A stretch of DNA of 64,000 nt from WTKD01 sp965243525 (GTDB lineage Bacteria; Spirochaetota; Spirochaetia; WTKD01). Shown piece by piece: positions 9,436-18,347 of the stretch. The notes under the pieces are model-generated. The model did not search any database and had not been told where the DNA came from. It saw only the letters and a list, made by a program, of their open reading frames with translations. Position 1 is the stretch's first letter; each line of letters starts with the position of its first letter. The translations under genes were made by a program, and so were the position numbers. Location: positions 1,178,001 to 1,242,000 of the forward strand of contig OZ251568.1 of NCBI GenBank assembly GCA_965243525.1, given 5' to 3'.

Positions 9436-11250
9436 ATGGATTCTGCAGAAAAAAACTATGTGAGTCGTCTTCGTGAAGAAGTACGTGGTTTTCCGCTAGA
9501 ACCAGGCGTCTATATTATGCGTGATGAGGATGGAACGATACTCTATATAGGCAAGGCAAAACAACTGCGCAATCGTGTGGGATCGTATTTTGCAAAATCT
9601 GCTCCTCTCAAAGTAGCCTTTATCTTAAAAGCACTCCGCAGCATTTCATACATAGTAACGAGTAATGAGTATGAGGCCCTTTTGTTGGAAAATAATCTTA
9701 TAAAGAAACACCAACCAAAATACAATGTGAATTTAAAAGATGGAAAAACCTATCCAGTTATTCGCATTACCAATGAGAAATATCCACGAATGTTTAAAAC
9801 CCGGCAAGTTGTTGAAGATGGTTCAGATTATTTTGGTCCCTATCCAAATGTTGATTCTTTGAACACTTATTTGGAAATACTCTGGAAAACACTGCCATTA
9901 CGCCGGTGTAGGCGCATAAAATCAAGATCTTCTCCTTGTCTGTACTATCATTTGGGGCGTTGTGCTGCAGTATGTGCGGGAAAAATGAGTAATGAGGCAT
10001 ATCATGAGCGCGTTCAGGAAATTCGGAAATTCCTGCGTGGATCAACAAAGCAATTTGAGGTCTTGCTTGAGACAAAGATGAAACAAGCTGCAGAAAAACT
10101 GCAATTTGAACAGGCGCGTGAGATGCGGGACGCATTGTATGCAATTCAAGCAGTGATGACAGAACAACGGGTACAAGATTTTAATGTAACAAAGCGGGAT
10201 TATCTAGCCTATGTAGAAGAGAACAATATCGGTGTGTGTGTGATTCTGCGTATGCAAGATGGGCAACTGCATGGAGCACAGTATTATACGATACAAAACA
10301 CCGTTGATGATCTAGAGGATGTGGTTTCTCGATGTATTATGCAGCACTATGAGGAAAAAGAGGACCTTCCTGAAAACGTATTCACTTTTAAGCTCTTGTC
10401 TAACGCGGAAATCGTGCAGCAGTGGTTTTTAAAACAGTGCAATGCGACGGTGGACATTACGATGCCAAAAAATACCCAGGATGCCCGACTTGTCCATATG
10501 GCTATCGACAACGCCTGGCGCGAACGTCGGAAGATACGCACAATCATAGGAACTAGGGAATCTTTGCAGTTCTTACAGGACGTACTATCTATTCCCAGTT
10601 TTCCAAATCGCATAGAAGGGTTTGATATTGCGCATATTGGAGGCAGGCACACGATTGGTGCCATGGTTGTTGTTGTTGATGGAAGCATTGATGCAAAACA
10701 GCATCGATTGTTTCGCATACGAACAGTTGAATCGGGGGACATAAACGATGTTGCCTCTATAAAAGAGGTGGTGTTGCGGCGATATATGCGGTTGAAAAAT
10801 GAAAATGGCCAAATGCCTGATCTTGTTGTCATCGATGGCGGGAAGGCGCAACTTAACAAGGCAATAGAAGCATTACGGATTCTTGACCTGGATATTCCCA
10901 TCGTTGCGATTGCTAAGCGCAATGAAATTCTTTTCACACAATCACATGCTGCGGGGTTGCAATTGCCTGGTGGAGATCCTGCCTTGCGCATTGTGCAGAT
11001 GGTTCGTGATGAAGCCCATCGCTTCGCAACCAATGCACGCTCACGCGCTCAAAGCAAAGAAATGCGTGCAAATACACTCATGGCTATTCCCGGTATTGGG
11101 GCCAAACGCGCAGAGAAAATTTTGAAGGAATTTAAGCATCTTTCGGCGGTGCTCGAAGTTTCATACGATGTGCTTGCAAAAACACTTGGTATTTCACCAA
11201 GTCTGGCAAAAGAATTACAGCAATTACTTGCGACCCATCTCAATAAGTAA
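9436..11250 (+). CDS. uvrC: UvrABC system protein C (excinuclease subunit)
   Basis: A 604-residue nucleotide-excision nuclease that makes the incisions on both sides of DNA lesions with UvrA and UvrB. Domains in order: GIY-YIG nuclease (PGVYIMRDEDG, then ILYIGKAKQLRNRV, about residues 20-100); CLYYHLGRCAAVC cysteines (about 165-180); UVR motif (KLQFEQAREMRDAL, about 215-230) for UvrB contact; RNase H-like second nuclease (IEGFDIAHIGG and LVVIDGGKAQL); and C-terminal helix-hairpin-helix pairs (MAIPGIGAKRAEKIL). Start chosen at the ATG that sits 5 nt after TATACT; an in-frame ATG at 9403 would add 11 hydrophobic residues not typical of UvrC. Confidence 0.93.
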   Translation: MDSAEKNYVSRLREEVRGFPLEPGVYIMRDEDGTILYIGKAKQLRNRVGSYFAKSAPLKVAFILKALRSISYIVTSNEYEALLLENNLIKKHQPKYNVNLKDGKTYPVIRITNEKYPRMFKTRQVVEDGSDYFGPYPNVDSLNTYLEILWKTLPLRRCRRIKSRSSPCLYYHLGRCAAVCAGKMSNEAYHERVQEIRKFLRGSTKQFEVLLETKMKQAAEKLQFEQAREMRDALYAIQAVMTEQRVQDFNVTKRDYLAYVEENNIGVCVILRMQDGQLHGAQYYTIQNTVDDLEDVVSRCIMQHYEEKEDLPENVFTFKLLSNAEIVQQWFLKQCNATVDITMPKNTQDARLVHMAIDNAWRERRKIRTIIGTRESLQFLQDVLSIPSFPNRIEGFDIAHIGGRHTIGAMVVVVDGSIDAKQHRLFRIRTVESGDINDVASIKEVVLRRYMRLKNENGQMPDLVVIDGGKAQLNKAIEALRILDLDIPIVAIAKRNEILFTQSHAAGLQLPGGDPALRIVQMVRDEAHRFATNARSRAQSKEMRANTLMAIPGIGAKRAEKILKEFKHLSAVLEVSYDVLAKTLGISPSLAKELQQLLATHLNK

Positions 11251-11375
11251 CCCATAGAATACTCATTTTCAGAATGAAATTAATTATACAGCGTGTTGAT
11301 GGATCCTAAGAAAGCTGATATCGACTATTCAAGAATGACGTTTTTTGCAATATCATTGGAAAATTAGAAAAAGGG

Positions 11376-12374
11376 CTACCACTGTGAGGTCATTCGATTC
11401 GGCGATAAGAAATTTTCAGTTGACCAGGATTGATTGTTTATCATGTGTAACATACAAAGGTCGAGTATGGTCCGATGAGTTATTTCAGGATAACTTCGGA
11501 GATAGACGTCCGTTTGATAGAGTGTTGCCAAGATGGTGGTAATATCTTTAAGAGAATGGTTCTTGACGCATTGAGATACACTTTTCATGGCCTTTTTTCC
11601 AAAAATACCTATCTTAGAGCAAGCTTCTTCAAAGCTCACACCGCTTGCCACGTTTTCCGCAATAGTGTGGATTTTTCGAAAATACAATTGTAATCGCACG
11701 ATGATTGAAACAGGGGATTCATTGCTATTCAAAAGTTGGTGAAGTATGTGTATGGCTGTCTTGCTATCATGAAGACAGCAAGCGTCTATAAGGGAAAAAA
11801 CCGTTTCGTGTTTGACATGTACCGGCAAATTACGAACGTCTTCAATGGTTATATTCTTTTTTCCAAGTGATACGATAAGATGCAGTGTTTCTGTAAGGTC
11901 TTTTTGTAACCCGCCGGTCATCCTTGCAAGAAATACAGCTGCATCCCGAGTAAGTGTACAATTTGATTGCGCTGATTGAGACATAAGCCAAGAAACTCGT
12001 TGGTCAATATGTTTTTCCCAGAAAATCTGTTGGTTTTTTTTGGGGATGCACTGTGTCAAGAGATTTGGTAATTGGAGTGTATCGCTCATAAATACCAAAA
12101 TTGTGTCCTCATTCGATTGCTTGCAATACGTTGTGAGTGCAGTGAGGTGTTTTTTGTTTGTGATCATTTCAGAATGACTAACAGTGATGACGCGATGTAA
12201 TGCATAAAGGGGAGGGTGATATAAACAATCAATAAGTGCTTCAATTTCATCTTGAAGCATCGAATAATGCTGTAATTCAGCCTCGCTATACGTTTGATGT
12301 AGACGTTTTATTGCTTTCGATTTTTGTTGCCGATCAGGACCAAGAAATGCATACAGCGAGGTAAGAATTCCCAT
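11376..12374 (-). CDS. holA: DNA polymerase III delta subunit
   Basis: A 332-residue protein recognised as the clamp-loader delta subunit. The N-terminal LTSLYAFLGPDRQQKSKAI resembles the family's 'yll.G.d....' opening, the middle has the SDTLQLPN and FWEKHIDQRVSWL segments, and the C-terminal third resembles the delta collar region (SVIIVRLQLYFRKIHTIAE-type). Delta opens the sliding clamp during loading. It has no Walker motifs, as expected for delta. It starts 8 nt after the lexA-like gene, so both are probably one transcript. Sequence conservation of HolA is low, hence moderate confidence. Confidence 0.75.
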   Translation of the reverse strand: MGILTSLYAFLGPDRQQKSKAIKRLHQTYSEAELQHYSMLQDEIEALIDCLYHPPLYALHRVITVSHSEMITNKKHLTALTTYCKQSNEDTILVFMSDTLQLPNLLTQCIPKKNQQIFWEKHIDQRVSWLMSQSAQSNCTLTRDAAVFLARMTGGLQKDLTETLHLIVSLGKKNITIEDVRNLPVHVKHETVFSLIDACCLHDSKTAIHILHQLLNSNESPVSIIVRLQLYFRKIHTIAENVASGVSFEEACSKIGIFGKKAMKSVSQCVKNHSLKDITTILATLYQTDVYLRSYPEITHRTILDLCMLHMINNQSWSTENFLSPNRMTSQW

Positions 12375-12382
12375 AAGAAACG

Positions 12383-12979
12383 TTAGTAAGAACGAATAAT
12401 GTAGGCAAGTTTTCCCAATACATTTGCATCCCGAGAGTACAATACGTTGTATTTTTCATTCTCAGCAGCTAGTTTGATACGATTTGTTTCAACATAGTAT
12501 CGACGCAAAGCAGGACGATTATTGACTGCAGTGGCGATGATTTCACCATTTCGTACGATTTGTTGCTGTCGAATAACTGCGACATCGCTCTCCATGACAC
12601 CGATGCCAACCATCGCATCATCGGGAACTCGAATAGCAAAAAACATGCCTTCTCCAATAAAATTTTGAGGAACCCGCAAAAAATCAACGATGTTTTCCTC
12701 GGCAGTGATGCTCTTGTCTGGAATCACCGTTTCAATAAGCGGGATCTCAATCAAAACGTCCTCAGCTATCGCGTTTGAAAGGCTGATACTTCGAGCTCGA
12801 TTCGGGCGACACTCCAAAATATTTTTCTTTTCTAATGCCTTTACGTGATCGTATGCAGCTTTAACAGAAATGTTGAAGTTATTACCGATTTCGCGAAACG
12901 TTGGAGCATTTTTGTTTGTAAGAATGTTTTTCTTGATATAATCAAGAATTTCTTCTTGTCTTTTTGTTAGGTCTTTCAT
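12383..12979 (-). CDS. LexA-like repressor lacking autocleavage residues
   Basis: A 198-residue protein with the LexA layout. The N-terminal winged helix (LTKRQEEILDYI, APTFREIG, VKAAYDHVKALEKK, about residues 1-70) is followed by an S24-like domain. The protease features are gone: the Ala-Gly cleavage site region reads LIEIPLIE, the nucleophile motif (GMSM in E. coli LexA) reads DDAM, so Ser is Ala, and the catalytic Lys in TVKRL aligns with ALRRY, so Lys is Arg. Both substitutions were checked at codon level (GCG and CGT). It should bind DNA but not self-cleave. AAGGAG lies 5 nt before the ATG. The upstream inverted repeats suggest self-regulation. Operon with holA. Confidence 0.85.
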   Translation of the reverse strand: MKDLTKRQEEILDYIKKNILTNKNAPTFREIGNNFNISVKAAYDHVKALEKKNILECRPNRARSISLSNAIAEDVLIEIPLIETVIPDKSITAEENIVDFLRVPQNFIGEGMFFAIRVPDDAMVGIGVMESDVAVIRQQQIVRNGEIIATAVNNRPALRRYYVETNRIKLAAENEKYNVLYSRDANVLGKLAYIIRSY

Positions 12980-12992
12980 ATAAACTCCTTAC

Positions 12993-13052
12993 CTGGTTAA
13001 TATTATCATTAAGTTAACCAGCTTAATTATGTATATAGCATAAAGCTGGCAA
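12993..13052 (-). promoter_or_regulatory. promoter and inverted-repeat candidate operators of the lexA-like gene
   Basis: On the minus strand TTGCCA (13047-13052), 17-nt spacer and TAATTA (13024-13029) form a plausible promoter. Two inverted repeats cover it: CCAGCTT (13018-13024) with AAGCTGG (13043-13049), enclosing the spacer, and CTGGTTAA (12993-13000) with TTAACCAG (13014-13021), lying over the start region. They share the CCAG at 13018-13021. Confidence 0.5.
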
Positions 13053-13155
13053 AATTAATTAACTTATAGCGATTTAAGTCTATCCTAACATATAACGCTT
13101 TTGTGAAAAAGTACCATAGTAGATTTATTTTGTATTAATTGCTGGACAATACGTA

Positions 13156-13422
13156 TTATTGTGTACTGAATTTGTTTGTGAAAACAGCTGCAATCGCTTC
13201 AATGGCTTCTTTTTCATCTGTTCCCTCTGCTTCAACAACTAATCGAGTATTATAGGAGGCACCGAGGGCAATGACGCCAAGAATTGATTTTGCATTCACT
13301 CGATCCTCACCACGCGCGAATTGTATTTCAGATGAAAATTGTCCAGCGGTTTGTACGATGAGTGCAGCAGGTCGTGCATGAATACCTGATTTGTTGAGAA
13401 CTACAACTTCTTTTTTGGTCAT
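13156..13422 (-). CDS. ptsH: phosphocarrier protein HPr
   Basis: An 88-residue HPr. The GIHARPAA motif contains the His phosphorylated by enzyme I (about residue 15), and NAKSILGVIALGA contains the regulatory Ser (about residue 46) phosphorylated by HprK. The gene lies directly downstream of hprK, overlapping by one base, so the kinase and its substrate are co-expressed. No enzyme I or EII permease genes are seen in the window; in several spirochaetes this set works as a regulatory relay rather than in sugar uptake (family knowledge, not shown by this sequence). Confidence 0.93.
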   Translation of the reverse strand: MTKKEVVVLNKSGIHARPAALIVQTAGQFSSEIQFARGEDRVNAKSILGVIALGASYNTRLVVEAEGTDEKEAIEAIAAVFTNKFSTQ

Positions 13423-14381
13423 TAATTTTCTCCGTCTGAATTTTGCTGTGTGGTTTGCATATACTTTAATATCGTATCATCTAGGTCTTTTGTTGCGCTA
13501 TACCCCATATTATCAAGACGAGCATTCATGGCAGCGACTTCTATAATAATTGCGATGTTTCGTCCAGTTCGCACTGGTATCTTATGAAACGGAACGTCTA
13601 CATCAAGAAATTGCTTTTTATGACGTTCAGAGCCAAGTCTGTCGTATTGTGTTGATGGTTCCCATTCTTCAAGGAGGATGGTCAATTGCACATGTTTTGA
13701 TTCGCGTACTGCTCCGGCGCCGAAAAGATGGGGAATATTGATAATTCCCAACCCACGAATTTCCATAAAATGAGCGATCTCTTTGCGGACACCTGTTCCT
13801 AATAATACGTTTCCACCTGCAATACTTTTTAATTCAATGGCGTCATCAGCAACAAGACGGTGTCCTCGCTGAATCAGTTCCAGCGCGGTTTCACTCTTTC
13901 CTATGCCGCTTTTTCCCAAGAGCAAAACCCCCACACCAAACACTTCGACCAATACTCCATGGATCACCTGTCGTGGGGCAAACGTATTGGTGAGCACCCT
14001 GGCCATCCGATGTGAAAACAATGAGGTGGGTAGTGGAGATGAAAAAACAGGGCAATTACATTCTTTTGCGAGTTCAAGAATGCATGCTGGCGGAAAGAGG
14101 CCATGGGTAAAAATCCAGCAAGGGACTGGCGCCTCCATGAGTTTTTTGCAATTAACCAATAATCCCGGATTATGCTGCTCTTGATAGAGAAATGCGGTCT
14201 CTCCCTTTCCAAACAATTGAATTCTGCTGTTTGAAAAAATCTGAAAGTTTCCGGTTAATGCCAATCCAGGGCGATTTATTGCCGAGTGACTGAGAATCCT
14301 CCGTTCTCCCTCTATTAAAACAGTGAGTGATAACTTGTCATGAGATTTCTGCTTCAGAGTTACTAGGTGATGTACATCCAT
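13422..14381 (-). CDS. hprK: HPr kinase/phosphorylase
   Basis: A 319-residue bifunctional enzyme that phosphorylates and dephosphorylates the regulatory Ser of HPr in the cytoplasm. The central P-loop LLLGKSGIGKSETALEL (near residue 150) is followed by LVADDAIELK and then EIRGLGIINIPHLFGAGAV, the HprK signature. The N-terminal domain of about 125 residues is the usual less-conserved HprK N domain. It starts 6 nt after the hpf gene and its last base is shared with the ptsH start, showing tight coupling in an rpoN-hpf-hprK-ptsH order. Confidence 0.95.
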   Translation of the reverse strand: MDVHHLVTLKQKSHDKLSLTVLIEGERRILSHSAINRPGLALTGNFQIFSNSRIQLFGKGETAFLYQEQHNPGLLVNCKKLMEAPVPCWIFTHGLFPPACILELAKECNCPVFSSPLPTSLFSHRMARVLTNTFAPRQVIHGVLVEVFGVGVLLLGKSGIGKSETALELIQRGHRLVADDAIELKSIAGGNVLLGTGVRKEIAHFMEIRGLGIINIPHLFGAGAVRESKHVQLTILLEEWEPSTQYDRLGSERHKKQFLDVDVPFHKIPVRTGRNIAIIIEVAAMNARLDNMGYSATKDLDDTILKYMQTTQQNSDGEN

Positions 14382-14387
14382 AGGGGG

Positions 14388-14675
14388 TTAAGAATGAATC
14401 TTGTCTACCTCTTTTCGAATTTTATTACTTACAGAATCAATAAAGAAATCAACCGCTTCTTTTATATGATTGTGCCCACTTTTTACGACTGCATGCGCAT
14501 TCCATGCAAAATGTATGAAGGCTTCAAGTTTGTATCCTCCTGAATCTTTGATTATTTTTATTTCAATTGACTGTAATGACTGTTTCCATTTGTCTATTCT
14601 TTGTAATTTCTGCTCCATCAGCTCGATAATATCCTTTGGGACATGCCAGTGAACACCTTGTATCGTTAATTCCAT
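14388..14675 (-). CDS. hpf: short ribosome hibernation promoting factor (HPF/RaiA family)
   Basis: A 95-residue protein of the short HPF family: MELTIQGVHWHVPKDI, then a Lys-rich helix and VDFFIDSVSNKIRKEVDKI at the end. These proteins bind the decoding centre of the 30S subunit and stabilise inactive ribosomes. Position immediately after rpoN (gap 2 nt) is the conserved place of this gene in many bacteria, where it was formerly called the sigma-54 modulation protein. It lacks the C-terminal dimerisation domain of long HPF, so 100S formation would need another factor. Confidence 0.85.
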   Translation of the reverse strand: MELTIQGVHWHVPKDIIELMEQKLQRIDKWKQSLQSIEIKIIKDSGGYKLEAFIHFAWNAHAVVKSGHNHIKEAVDFFIDSVSNKIRKEVDKIHS

Positions 14676-14677
14676 AC

Positions 14678-16078
14678 TTACCTCCGTTTTTTTTGTTTTA
14701 ACATCCCGAGTTCCTTTCTATATTTTGCCACAGTACGCCGAGCTATGAAAATGCCTTGTTTTGCCAGGTGAGAACGAAGAGATTCATCAGATAGGGAAGA
14801 TTTGCTCTGGTTGATCAAAGAACGAATGATATGCTTGATGCCGGTCCGGGCTATGCTGCCTTTTGTGGTGGTGGTGCCTAAGGAAAAGAAAAACCGCAAC
14901 AGGTGGATCCCATCCTGGCATTGGATGTATCGAGTGTTTGCAATCCGTGAAATTGTCGATGTGCTTAATTCAAGTTCTGCAGCGAGGCCACTTATTTTTA
15001 ACACTTTCATCTTTGAAGGGTCATCCAAAAAATATGCTTTTTGATGTTCTATAACCCGTTTTATCAATTGTTCGCTAGTTTTTTCACGCAGCTCTAGAGA
15101 GTGCAGGAACTGTTTTCCTTGATTGATGTGCCGTTGCGCAAATCGCAACTCGGTGGTGGATTTTTTTTTGCTGTCAGGCACGGAATCATTTTCTGAAACA
15201 ATTTTTAAAAAACGTGGGTTGATGCGAAGGTGAGGAAGAGATGAATGGAAAAAATGAATGTGTATTTTCTCATCTTTGATGCGAATTTCTGCATCGGGGC
15301 GTATGTACTGTGTTTTTGTTGCGCTGTATTGCCTGCCTGGAAAGGGATTTAAAGATTGCAAAAATATCATGTACGCATCTTTTTTGGAATCGTTATCTTT
15401 GAAAGATTTTGCCTTGAAGGATGCGTTCTTATCGAGTGGGAACAAAGCATAGATAAAAGCATCGATATCATCCGGTGCATTCTTTTGGTGCCGAGCCTGA
15501 ACAACGAGAGATTCTTGAAAGTTGCTGACCGCAATGCCAACAGGATCCAAGGATTGCAACGTTGCTAATACATGTTGATACGATTCATAGGAATACCCGA
15601 GAAGGAAGGTTTCAGGATTGAGGATGTGAAATCCATTTTCGTCGAGATTACTGATCAACAGATGGGCAAGTTGTTTTTCTTTGACGTTCAGAAAGCAAAG
15701 TTCAAGTTGTGCCGATAGGTGGTCGTGCAGAGATGTTTCGGGGTTATAGATATCAATGGCCTGCACTTGTTCAAACGGAGAAGATTGCGCATCGGCAGAA
15801 AAAGGATTGTCGGCGTCGTGGAGTTCTCCAGAAGTGTTTTGTTTGTTGAGTGACTTTGTTTCCTGCAGAGATAGTGAACTATGTGATTGTGGGTCAACTT
15901 CAAGAGCAGGATTGGCGTACAGTTCGGTTTTAATTGTTTGGAGCAGGTCATTTGTTGACATCTGCACCATGCGCAACACTTGCAGGGTCTGTGGAGAAAG
16001 TCGTTGCTGTTGAACTTGCGTGGTACGCAATGATTGTTCGAGCATAGTGTGCGCTTCCACTCCATAGAGAGCAACCAT
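14678..16078 (-). CDS. rpoN: RNA polymerase sigma-54 factor
   Basis: A 466-residue sigma-54. It has the Gln/Leu-rich region I (TQVQQQRLSPQTLQVL, about residues 20-36), an acidic stretch (about 55-100), the core-binding and helix-turn-helix regions (ISGLAAELELSTSTISRI) and a C-terminal RpoN box ARRTVAKYRKELG. Sigma-54 directs RNA polymerase to -24/-12 promoters and needs AAA+ activators; none is encoded in the window. The start at 16078 is supported by GGAG 5 nt upstream. Upstream lies a triplicated 20-bp repeat that carries TATAAT on this strand. Confidence 0.95.
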   Translation of the reverse strand: MVALYGVEAHTMLEQSLRTTQVQQQRLSPQTLQVLRMVQMSTNDLLQTIKTELYANPALEVDPQSHSSLSLQETKSLNKQNTSGELHDADNPFSADAQSSPFEQVQAIDIYNPETSLHDHLSAQLELCFLNVKEKQLAHLLISNLDENGFHILNPETFLLGYSYESYQHVLATLQSLDPVGIAVSNFQESLVVQARHQKNAPDDIDAFIYALFPLDKNASFKAKSFKDNDSKKDAYMIFLQSLNPFPGRQYSATKTQYIRPDAEIRIKDEKIHIHFFHSSLPHLRINPRFLKIVSENDSVPDSKKKSTTELRFAQRHINQGKQFLHSLELREKTSEQLIKRVIEHQKAYFLDDPSKMKVLKISGLAAELELSTSTISRIANTRYIQCQDGIHLLRFFFSLGTTTTKGSIARTGIKHIIRSLINQSKSSLSDESLRSHLAKQGIFIARRTVAKYRKELGMLKQKKRR

Positions 16079-16100
16079 GACTTCTCCATAGAGAACAACT

Positions 16101-16160
16101 ATAATTATAGTACTCTAATGGAAATTATAGTACTCTAATGGAAATTATAGTACTCTAATG
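16101..16160. repeat. three tandem 20-bp repeats upstream of rpoN
   Basis: Units at 16101-16120, 16121-16140 and 16141-16160. The last two are identical and the first differs only in its first two bases. Each contains AATTATAGTACTCTAATG; on the minus strand (rpoN direction) each shows TATAAT next to the palindrome AGTACT. The same leader has TCCATAGAGA twice (16061-16070 and 16084-16093). Confidence 0.9.
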
Positions 16161-16273
16161 AAAAAATTTAGGAGATGGCTGTATAGTTTGCATTGAATGA
16201 GGGTGGATGTGGTAGATATGTCGGTGCGTGGAATATGTTCTGAGTGCATCAAAGGTTCTTTTTTCATACTCTC

Positions 16274-16302
16274 CTGACATAGGCACAAAACCAGGGTACA
16301 AT
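16274..16302 (+). promoter_or_regulatory. promoter of tRNA-Pro
   Basis: CTGACA (16274-16279), 17-nt spacer and TACAAT (16297-16302). Predicted transcription start is near 16309, about 9 nt before the tRNA. Confidence 0.7.
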
Positions 16303-16317
16303 ATGACTTGGATCATA

Positions 16318-16390
16318 CGGGCTGTAGCGCAGGGGTTAGCGCACATGTCTGGGGGACATGGGGTCGGCGGTTCAAATCCGCCCAGCCCGA
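16318..16390 (+). tRNA. tRNA-Pro (anticodon GGG)
   Basis: A 73-nt cloverleaf. Acceptor CGGGCTG pairs with CAGCCCG, the anticodon stem CATGT/ACATG encloses loop CTGGGGG (anticodon GGG, codon CCC), and the T arm is GGCGG-TTCAAAT-CCGCC. Discriminator A. CCA is not encoded. Confidence 0.96.
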
Positions 16391-16600
16391 TACCGTAAAT
16401 TACTGCATAGCAACAATTTAAAAACCTTTTTTGGATAATAATTCTTATGATTTCTGATCTGAGCGCTGAACAGTATCTGGTTTTATAACTGCAGGGCTTC
16501 TCGATTTCAAACAAGAAATTCAATACCATTGTCGTTTGTGAATTTGCAAGCAAAAATTCGAGCCGAGGTTAATCACTCCTTGGAACATCCATTTGCAAGA

Positions 16601-18127
16601 TTAAAATTTCTCCCTGTACTGATCAGATTGTGCCATGTACATTTCTTTATAGAATGAATTGTTGCCCATTAATTCATAATGATTTCCATATTCAACCCTT
16701 TTCCCATCGTTCAACACGAGAATCGTATCGGACATTTTGATAGATCCTAGTCGATGGGTGATAAGAATAGTGGTTTTATCAGCAGATAAGCATGCAAAAT
16801 CTTTAAATATCTGAGCCTCTGTTTGAGGATCGAGTGAGGCGGTTGGTTCATCTAGGATCATGAGAGAGGACTCCCGGTGCAAGGATCTGGCGATTGCCAA
16901 CCTCTGTCAACTGCCTCCTGAGAATTCGATTCCACCAAACTCTCGTTTAAGCATTGAATCAAAATGCGCATAATTTTTCTTCAAGATTTTCTTAATACCA
17001 AGGTATTCAATATACCCATCTTCCTGATCAAAAATAGAGATGTTTTCTCCAACTGACAAGGCATATTTTGCATGGTTCTGAAATACCGCACTGATGATCT
17101 TTTTCCAGCTTTCAACTTTGAACACTCGTATATCAGTATTATTAAACAATATCTGACCTTGCTGTGGATCATAGAATCGCAATAGGAGTTTTATAAGTGT
17201 TGTCTTCCCTGAGCCATTTTCTCCTACGATTGCAAGTTTTTCATTTTTATGCAGAACAAATGAAATGTTGTCCAATGCTTTTGCCCCATTTGGATAGGTA
17301 AATGAAACGTTTTGAAACGTAATGTTGAATTCATTTGTTTCAATGTGGTCAATTGTGCCAGACAGAATCTTGGGTTTGATCTTCAGAAAGCTAAAATAAT
17401 CACTGAATACAACAATATACCACCTAAATATCCTAACAACTGAATCAACTCATCATGAGCGGCATTGGTATCCAAGGTTAAGCTAGAGAGGTATTGCGTT
17501 TTTCGTGCTTCAAAGCTGTTTTTTGTAACAGTAATCCACGTAAATTTCTGAAGTTTAATGGTTAACAATGTGTGGGGAATTACTGCGAATAATATCATAA
17601 TTGGTATCCATATTTTTATAGTCGCCAATACGATAAGAATGGAAATTACGGAAATTAAATATGAAACGGAATTTGATAGGTTTACGATCAGGCTGATTGG
17701 GCGCGTGCCAGAATAATGCAGCAAATTATGCGATGTGTCGTGGAAGTTTTTGTTATCAAAATATTCCATCCCCGCCAAACTGTTGGTTTTGTTCATGATT
17801 TCAACATTTACATGTTTTACGAGTTTGTCGTTTAACATGCCCATTGCAAAAGAAAAAACAGTGGCAGATATATACTCAACAAGTATATAAGACATCAAAA
17901 ACGATCAACGGAATGATTGCAGCAAGCCCTCTCTGGGCTGCCATGAGATTGTCGATGATAATTTTTATCACGTAAATTCGAATCGCTGGAGCAGAGCCCT
18001 TCAATGCAATGGAGATCAGCAAAAGAGTTGAATATTTGACTGAGCATGTAAAGATTTCATGTATTGATTGTGCTAAAACCAATAGCTTATTGAAAATTCT
18101 TTTTTTAAATCGGCAATCATGCACCAC
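16601..18127 (-). pseudogene. broken ABC exporter (fused permease-ATPase)
   Basis: One ancestral gene of the half-transporter ABC type, broken at three places. Membrane region: a piece starting at 18127 (SIALKGSAPAIRIYVIKIIIDNL) loses frame near 17880 and continues in another frame to 17383 with several hydrophobic stretches. A second frameshift lies near 17400 (after GGILLYS; the other frame continues DYFSFLKIKPK). The ATPase domain has Walker A GENGSGKTT, signature FSGGS, then an in-frame TGA where a Trp/Gln-type codon is expected, then QRLAIARSL, Walker B MILDEPTASLD and H-loop ITHRLGS. The gene cannot give a full protein without frameshift correction. Substrate unknown. Flanked by two tRNA genes. 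The 210 bp between tRNA-Pro and its 3' end hold nothing recognisable. Confidence 0.85.
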
Positions 18128-18265
18128 TCCCTTTTACATCCGGCCTTTCGAAAGTGCTTAATCTTAGATGAATTTGTAGATTCTGTTCCACCTAGAGAAT
18201 GATTTAAGCATAGTATGTTCTGCGTTCACTTGACATTACTTGATTGTCTATAGACTCTACATATA

Positions 18266-18339
18266 GGGGGTGTAGCTCAGTTGGCTAGAGTACTTGAATG
18301 GCATTCAAGGGGTCACGGGTTCAAATCCCGTCACCTCCA
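18266..18339 (+). tRNA. tRNA-Ala (anticodon GGC)
   Basis: A 74-nt cloverleaf. Acceptor GGGGGTG/CACCTCC includes the G3-U70 pair that marks tRNA-Ala; anticodon stem CTTGA/TCAAG encloses loop ATGGCAT (anticodon GGC). Discriminator A, no encoded CCA. TTGACA at 18230-18235 with TAGACT at 18251-18256 (short 15-nt spacer) may be its promoter. Confidence 0.96.
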
Positions 18340-18347
18340 TATGATAT

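Noticed and set aside
10347..11033. 228-codon frame antisense to uvrC
   Set aside because: Long antisense frame without motifs, inside a well-supported gene; a codon-bias shadow.
16274..16302. Sigma-54 type -24/-12 promoters, looked for here and across the window because rpoN is present
   Set aside because: No TGGCAC-N5-TTGC match was found by eye; the element here is a normal -35/-10 pair.
16155..16553. 132-codon minus-strand frame across tRNA-Pro
   Set aside because: It is the antisense of a clear tRNA gene, has no ribosome binding site and no recognisable protein features.
16601..18127. Programmed frameshifting or stop-codon read-through to express the ABC exporter
   Set aside because: Two separate frame changes plus a TGA with no slippery heptamer or other recoding signal noticed fit decay better.
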